Source of the DNA: Sequoia sempervirens | Lineage: Eukaryota; Streptophyta; Pinopsida; Cupressales; Cupressaceae | NCBI GenBank assembly: GCA_007258455.2 | Contig: VDFB02193867.1 | Location: forward strand, 569,722,656-569,786,655 | Direction: 5' to 3' | Length of the DNA: 64,000 nucleotides | Part shown: positions 57,332 to 64,000 of the stretch, one piece after another | How the letters are laid out: every line of letters begins with the position of its first letter | Position numbering within the stretch: the stretch's first letter is position 1 | Position numbers and translations under genes: made by a program | Notes under the pieces: generated by a model | What the model was told of the DNA's origin: nothing | What the model saw: the letters and a program-made list of their open reading frames with translations, nothing else | Databases searched by the model: none

Positions 57332-58915
57332 AATGTAAAGTAATAAGATTATATTCTTAATTTTTTTCAAATACATGTGGAGGATTTTTCAATGCATGGT
57401 AAACTCTCTAAATCTCTTTGGTTTGATACGTGCATGATCATAATCATTAGGTGCATCCATATTGGTAACAATGATGTTAAATATGAGCATAATTAGAATT
57501 GTGATCCATAAAATCCTCAATTAGAATTCATGAATCAAAAAATATGTTAATTAATTTTCATTTATTAAAAAGATGAGGTTTACTTTTAGAGAAGGAAATA
57601 TTGTGAATGACTTTATAATATCCCTATTAGTGAAGATAACAAGTCAAGTGGAAAATTAGGCTGAACATCCTAAACAATCAAGCTCTAACAAAAAATATTT
57701 ATACAAGTTTTGGGGATAAATAGTTTTGGGATATCTTAAGATAAATTCTCAAGTATAATTTCTAAAATCCCACACTTAACTAGTAATATATGTTGCTTTA
57801 CAAGATATATTCATCTAATATCTGGTTGCTAAGTCTACATGAATTGATTCAAGGATACCATTACTTGACTTAATCTTTATTGAGCCTTAATGGGAACACA
57901 ATATTATTAAACTAAAATAAGTTCTTTTCCTTTTAATTTTTTATATAGTTTCTAATTTTAGGATCTAATTATTGACTACTAATCCTTGGAAAAATCCTTT
58001 ACAACAAATGTCTCCAAGTAAATCTCTAGTTTACACATAGATCACCTTAGTGGGAATACATATATTTACCTTGTTATGAACCAAAACTAAACTATATTAT
58101 GTTAAAATTTGCAAGGAGCCTTGTATCCACTAGGAGCCTTAGAAATGAAATGGTAACAATTATAGACTTAAGATCCCAAGTAAGATTGAGTTCATAAAAA
58201 TATCTACATTCATATGAAAATTGAATATTATATCAAGTCAAGTCTAGAATCAAGAGTTCCAATAGATTAAATGTTATAAGTCACATGTATCCATGGAATG
58301 TCACAAGTATAATGTCATGTGAAGTCCAAAGCTAGGGACATGAGAATAATAGAATTGATAAATAAGCTTATATTGATAGATATAATTCAACTAATCTAAA
58401 TATCCCTAGGTTTTTGTGAAATAAGTTATTAGACCAACTAGAGATGGCCATGTGTCCCTATATTTCACTTAACAAATTTTACATCTTGCCTCAAAACAAT
58501 TCTTGCAATAAATTTATCTCTCAAATTTCACCCGAGGACTCTTTTTCAACTTGGACATCAATACTTGATCTTAAAATTAATATTATATAATGTGACTCGC
58601 CAAAGTAAAATTTTTTAAGACTATATTCTTTTACTCTCATCTCTTAATTTCTATAGCAATACAATCTTTAGTAACAAGGGTACACATAACAAATGTTATG
58701 TTTTGTAATAACACACTTCATGACCTACTGTATACCTAACATGAAAACTTTCTTGGGATATGCTCAATAAATTTAAATGAAATTTACATTTTTTAGTATG
58801 GTTTGATTCAATTTCGCTTGACTGTAGGCAAACATCACATATTCTTTAAATATGAAAAGGCCCTAGTAGTGTTTCTATAGATAATATTTTATTAAAAAGG
58901 TTCCCTTTTGTAGGA
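57332..58915. other. Intergenic, no feature recognised
   Basis: AT-rich and without convincing frames, terminal repeats or RNA genes. Confidence 0.5.
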
Positions 58916-59770
58916 ATACTTGGCATTGATATGGAATCCCACTTGGATGCGAACCCTTTGAATCTGACTCTCTTTGGAGGTAGTACAACCCACTATATTG
59001 ATTCTACATGTATGTCATGTCCATAGACCTAGTCAAAAGGAACAATGCAAGATAGGGAGGCATGGATCCACAAAACGAAAAAGGTTATGTCTTGGACCCA
59101 CCTATTGCTTTCATCACTACTAGTGTGTTTGAAAAAAATTATCTCTGCATCCTAGATGTGGTGATCAATAAAGCAATAGTCAAAATTAAAAATTTGTTGA
59201 TAGGAATTTTTTTGGGACCCAAACCGAATATAGATTTAGTTAGGATGTGGATAGCGAAAATATGGTTGATCAACAATAAAATGGATTCCCTACTGCTTTT
59301 CCTTAACAACATTGTTGTTGTATGTTTTCAGCATTATTACTGCTTGTTATTCTGTTTTTCTTATTCCAATACAAAAAAAACAATAAAATGGATATCTCTA
59401 TGATGGACAAAGGATTCTTATTGTTTTCATCTTATTTTTGGGATAATTTGGAGAGTGTTATGGTTGAAGGCCCTTAGTTCCCGGGGAAAGCTAATTTATT
59501 CCTTGATAAATATATCTTAGGTTTGATCCCTCAAAATAAAATGTCAATGTAGCTCATATCTAGGTCAAGCTCCCTAGGTTTCCCTTGGAATATTGGGAAG
59601 ATGATTCTCTTAGAGAGATCAATAAATATTTTGGAAAACTAGTTTTGATTGAATTGGTTACTAAATCTAGGAATCATTTGATCTTGTTGGGTGAAAATTT
59701 TGTAACCTCTTTACAGATTACAAAACTAGAATTTCAACCATAGTTATGTGAGATAGAATATCTCCTCTCA
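58916..59770 (+). pseudogene. LINE ORF1 (DUF4283) remnant
   Basis: Plus strand 59062-59290 reads NKAIVKIKNLLIGIFLGPKP, continuing NIDLVRMWIAKIWLINNKMD. After an insert (59287-59378) it continues ISMMDKGFLLFSSYFWDNLE and VEGP*FPGKANLFLDKYILG, then frame-shifted LEYWEDDSLREINKYFGKLV. This is DUF4283 (GxRPxxxxVxxWxxxxW...GFFLFxF...EGPWxFGKxxLxLxKW...LPLEYWxxxxLxxIGxxLG). The Trp of EGPW is a TAG stop. No zinc knuckle or ORF2 was found after it. Confidence 0.7.
59287..59378 (+). mobile_element. Tiny (92-bp) 5'-truncated retroposed insert
   Basis: The 15-bp sequence AACAATAAAATGGAT occurs at 59272-59286 and again at 59379-59393, and the 92 bases between end in an A-run (59373-59380). The insert interrupts the ORF1 frame exactly between NNKMD and its continuation, so it is a bona fide target-primed insertion. 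The body ('tctgtttttcttattccaat') resembles the last bases of a LINE 3' end. Confidence 0.85.
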
Positions 59771-61330
59771 AAAAGGAGAGGCACCCTTCTTACTTCTTAC
59801 CAAAACTAAAGTAAACTATTATAAGATTTATAATATGTACACTACACTAATCATATGGGGGCATGTCACATTCATGATTCTCTCTTCTTTTAGAGAATAT
59901 GTTTACAATTTTCCACGGTTTTTATTTCTTGATGTGATACAACTTTAAATAAAACCTAGGTAGTACTTTCCAATACTTATAACTTGTCAAAGCATAGTTT
60001 GGGAGTACTAGTGTGATAAATATATGTAATAAGAAGGCTCATGGAGGAACAAAGTTGTTCCATAGTCTTCAATAAATAATTTTCCAACAAAGTAACTAGC
60101 AATGTAAAAGAAGCACAAAGTCTTATAGATCATTCACCAATATCATCAGTAATTTCACAATTCCAAGCAAAAGGTGTAGCACAAAGTCTACACAAACAAA
60201 CTCAAAATCCCTCCAATCTCAATTAATAAAACACTGCTATTTCAATCCAATAATAAGATAAAATCATGTGAGAGACATAAGAACAATCATATTCATTGAA
60301 ATTGATCCAACACAAAGTTTGGTATGCAATTTAGCCTTCTTTATTGATTGAAAAATATTTTCACAATAAGAACTCAAAGTTTCAAAATTGCTTCACAAAT
60401 GAGCAGCACTTCATTGCATAAGACAAAAGGTAAATAATACAATAGAACCCTCTCATATTTGTAGATGAGAGAAGAGAGATAATCTAGGAAAAAACCTAAC
60501 TATTGCCTTATTCAAAGGCGATGTCCATGAAAGTAAGAGAACATCTCTATTTTTATATGTAATTACATTTTGCAAAATGACATGTAAAAATGTCAAGACC
60601 TATTTACATAAATCATATAGAAAGCATATAAATCTCTCTATCTATATAAACACAAAAAGATTTATGGTTCCTTGCTCTTGGCTCAAATATCTTCATAATT
60701 CTTCATGATCTCCTACATTGTTGTCTCGTTTGGTCTAGAAGTGTAATCAATGATAGTATGAAACTTTGTGACATACTTCCTTGCAGCAGAAAAAACCTTT
60801 TTACATCTTTCTAGATGTGTTTTGAGATTATCCAAGGCCAACTATATATCAATCAAAGTATCCATTGAAGCTTTAGACACACAAAATATGCATACATGTC
60901 AATCCAATAGTTTAATCAAATAAACTTCATTTAATCAAATCTAACATTTCATCTTTCAAATTAAATAAATCCACTTCATCATTACCTCATTTAAATAAAT
61001 CAATCAAATCATAACATTTCATTAATTAACCTTTTTCTTGCATCATCCTTTAATTAAATAAACCAAACTTTATTTAATTAAAATCTTAAAAACACCTTCC
61101 ATCCCTTTTTTATTTAAATAAATCAAAATATTTAAGTTAAATGGGTCAAAACCCTTAAACATCATCTAAGCTAATCTAATCCTAATTAGCCTAATCTAAC
61201 CACCCATCACATCCTCTAGCTTTTCCCACTTGCACTAATAAATCATTTTAACTCATTTATAAATTCACCATTTTCTTTCAACTTGGCATAAAAAAATGGA
61301 ATATGAAGACAAGTTGACTTGTCCCTACTT
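59771..61330. other. Intergenic, no gene recognised
   Basis: AT-rich. 60900-61150 contains many 'aaataaatcaa' and 'tttaattaaa' motifs, a low-complexity tract. No terminal repeat pair found. Confidence 0.5.
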
Positions 61331-61556
61331 CATGTCCCCCACTCAACATTTATAGCATTTATTTGCAACAACTTTATTCCATGTCCTTCCACTCAACATT
61401 TATAACATTTATTTGCAACAACTTTATTTCATGTCCTCCCACTCAACATTTATAACATTTATTTGCAACAACTTTATTTCATGTCCTCCCACTCAACATT
61501 TATAACATTTATTTGCAACAACTTTACTTCATGTCCTTCCACTCAACATTTTTTAA
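61331..61556. repeat. Minisatellite, four and a half copies of a 50-bp unit
   Basis: Units start 'catgtccttccactcaacat' at 61331, 61380, 61430, 61480 and 61530 (last one partial). Copies 2-4 are almost identical, so expansion is recent. Confidence 0.95.
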
Positions 61557-62497
61557 CATTTCTTTCACAACCTATGACAAGTTGACAAGTGGCTCCATTT
61601 GATTGGCTAAATCATTATCCCACATTAATCTATTTTGAGTTCTCTTCCAACTTGAAAATCTATAAATAAAGGGCTTATTCTTCAACAAGATCATCCACAA
61701 CTCATGCAAAGTTACTATCATCAATGGAGAGCTAATTTTGTCCACTCCACAATCTTAGCATTTCATCCACAACTCATGCAATAACCAAAGTATCCTCTCC
61801 CCTTGCGCAGTAATGCGATCCTGGGTGTAAGAGAAATGATTATTGCGCTAAGTTGGAAGAGAGCTCAAAGCAAAGTTACTCTCTTCACATTGAGAGCTAA
61901 TTTTTCCCATCTTCATAATATATTCATATCAATTTTATCATTGAGCTTAGAAAAGGATTGGGAAAGGGCTATTTTCCACAAATAAAGTTATCATGCAAGT
62001 TTATCATTTGAGCTTGGAGAATTCTTGGAGTCTTATAGATAGTTTTTATATCATGTTTACATATTAGATTAATGTATTGCATCATAGTTACATTTTATCT
62101 TCCATCTTGCATCATAGTTGCATTTTAGATTACTCCATTTTAAGTTTGCATTTGAGCATATGTAGAATTATGCATAGAATCATATAGTTCAATACCACAA
62201 CATCCACCTCCACTTGTTCATTTATCATCAACATCATCCTTCATCCATCATGGCATTCATCATCATTGTTTGCACATAGTTTCATGTAGGCATATAGTTG
62301 GCTTGCATGTTGAATATCAATCTCGTTTCTTAAGTGTCATTATAATAGCCTTTGTGCACATAGAAATCTAAGGGCCAAAAATGTTTAAAAGAATCATTTA
62401 GGAATAGAGGAAAATGAGACGTTCTTGGAAGATTTATCTTTATTGCAACTTAGAATAGTTTTACTTTGCTTTGAGTCTTTCAATATAAATCATTTCA
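61557..62497. other. Unannotated region with a TATA box and local duplication
   Basis: TATAAATAAAGGG at 61661-61673, preceded by ATTGGCT about 60 bases earlier, would make a plus-strand RNA polymerase II promoter, as in an LTR. 'gcaaagttactatcatcaat' at 61708 is followed by a diverged copy at 61871 ('gcaaagttactctcttcaca'), both continuing 'gagagctaatttt', and 'catccacaactcatgcaa' occurs twice (61691, 61764). No gene follows in that direction. Confidence 0.3.
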
Positions 62498-63941
62498 TTA
62501 AGGTTTGTGTTGATAATAACTTTGCATATTTAACACACACACAAAAGCCAATGATAATGCTTCATCTTCCACTTGTTTTTGGATAGCTTCCTTGGAAACT
62601 TGGACAATCTCACTTTCCAGAAGAAATGTGTGATCTTCATGACGAAGTCTCCCCGGTAACTCTTGAATTCTATTCACCATGATAACCCAATGTTCTTCAA
62701 CATCCTCTTGTACTTGTTGAACATCCTTGATGAGAGTTTTGATGACTTGTGTGTAGTTTTTGATATATTCTTCAATATCCACATACTTTTCCTTGTTGGG
62801 AATAACCCCAACTTCCACCAACTTGCTTAGTTTCATCTCCTTTAACTATAGGTATGACTCAAGATTTTGATCCATTTCTCTTTGCTCAACAGAAAGTGCA
62901 TGCCCTATCTTGTCCAGCTCTAGACTCATCTTAGATATTCAGGCTATTCTTTCTATTGCAATAGTCATGAGTTGTGAACCTTTTTCCATTATTCTATCAA
63001 CAACCTCATATAAAATTTTACCTTTAGAATAATACTTTTCAACCTTTTGTACTATAGGTTCTTCAATACTCTTCATTTCCATTGGTTGCATATTCACTGA
63101 AGTCCCTATGATTTTTCTCAACACTGAAGCATAGTGTTCAACCCTTTCCTTGTACATGTTCTTAGTTTCCTCTAATTTATCTAACCGTTCCATTAAAGCA
63201 TTTAGAGTTACTTGAGCATATTCTTTGGCGTTTGTATTGGCGATTTTCCCAAGTTTGATCCTTGTGATGGTATAATCCTCCATGTTGACTTCACTCTTAC
63301 CTTGCGAGGGTGTTACAATATCCACATACTTATATCTTGATTTATCCACATGCAACCTAGAGTGATTTTTTGGATTTTTCTTCCACTTGGTTTTTGGAAG
63401 AACTATCTCCTCAAGCTCTAATTCATTGGGAGAAACCACCTAATTTTCCATTTACATACTTGTGAAGCTAACCATGGAGGAAGGGATGAAACATTACCCC
63501 TTTCACCTACTACCAATTCTTGTGTAGCTACTACATTTGTAGAAATAACTATTGTAGTCACAATTGGTGTTGTCTTAGTCATCACCACTCCTGGAGTTTG
63601 CAAATTTGATGTATTCAGAAATGATTCATTCATGAACCGATCAAACTTAGCTTGTGGGGAAATGTCAAATGATGGTGAAGACAAACTTGGAATTGACGAT
63701 GGAGAATCAAAGGTAACATCAATACTCTACAAAATAGCCCTACAAAAGGAGTAGAATGATTTGAATTCACTAATGGGGGTATTGTTACTTTAAGTGCATG
63801 CAAACCTATTGTAGGTGGGGGTGAAGTGGGAAGAGGAGGTTGAGGAGAAGTGGGAATAGGAGGAATGTGAGGTGTTGTGGCAATGAGGCGATGATGTATG
63901 GGGGGATCTTCAATGATGTTATCATGTGGAGACAACCACAT
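62498..63941 (-). pseudogene. Repeat-encoded coiled-coil protein of unknown family (copy B), cut by the window edge
   Basis: Minus-strand frames in order: 63941-63630 (Pro/Thr-rich), 63684-63418 (Ser/Thr/Val-rich, MTKTTPIVTTIVISTNVVAT), 63439-62939 (166 residues; basic start KTKWKKNPKNHSRLHVDKSR, then YAQVTLNALMERLDKLEETK and KYYSKGKILYEVVDRIMEKG), and 62836-62498 (112 residues; EEYIKNYTQVIKTLIKDVQQ, LLESEIVQVSKEAIQKQVED). The helical segments have coiled-coil-like spacing of Leu, Ile and Val. It shares KYYSxGK and the order of linker then coiled coil with copy A. Compared with copy A the open pieces are longer and stops are fewer, so it is younger or less decayed. The N-terminal domain lies beyond 64000. 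Confidence 0.55.
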
Positions 63942-64000
63942 TTCTTCATCATGCCTTTCTTCTTCCTCATTACCTTCCTCCTCTCTTGATACTCCTCTGA

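Overview
The window looks like nuclear DNA of a seed plant, most likely a gymnosperm. This rests on the AT-rich sequence, the near-continuous cover of decayed LTR and LINE retroelements, LINE ORF1 remnants of the DUF4283 plus zinc-knuckle type, a plant F-box/kelch gene, a PPR remnant and a 5S-rRNA-bearing LTR. The species cannot be named from the sequence. No bacterial, organellar or CRISPR features were seen.

Only one gene looks intact: a two-exon F-box/kelch-repeat protein on the minus strand (join of 32273..33672 and 36217..36586, 589 residues). Its N-terminus (MGCNES) fits an N-myristoylation signal. Its 2.5-kb intron carries a minisatellite and older repeats, and a 372-bp tandem array lies upstream of its promoter.

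Layout. 1-2735: Ty3/gypsy scrap, short tandem repeats, LINE 3' end with RNase H. 2758-5444: non-autonomous LTR retrotransposon with matching target duplications. 5.95-7.74 kb: LINE reverse transcriptase pseudogene. 8392-9381: small element with 25-bp terminal inverted repeats. 9.4-12.5 kb: decayed coding region for a coiled-coil protein whose family recurs at 62.5-64 kb. 13.3 kb: SINE. 13833-27095: a 6.5-kb segment present twice on either side of a 100-N gap, very probably an assembly false duplication; each copy holds a PPR pseudogene and opposed LINE ORF1 remnants. 27.6-30.3 kb: hAT transposase pseudogene. 30833-31202: solo LTR with a 5S rRNA-like promoter (Cassandra type). 31.4-31.7 kb: 5'-truncated LINE. 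32.3-36.6 kb: the gene. 39536-57326: a set of nested insertions in which a Ty1/copia element has its 3' LTR split by a Ty3/gypsy element (39663-48271) and by a LINE-like insertion with internal tandem repeats (48847-51478). 58.9-59.8 kb: LINE ORF1 remnant carrying a 92-bp retroposed insert. 61.3 kb: 50-bp minisatellite. 62.5-64 kb: second coiled-coil coding remnant, cut by the window edge.

Apart from the gene, nearly every coding trace is broken by stops and frameshifts. Several stops fall on conserved Trp or Arg codons in a way that suggests cytosine-methylation decay. All domain calls come from reading translations by eye, without database searches.
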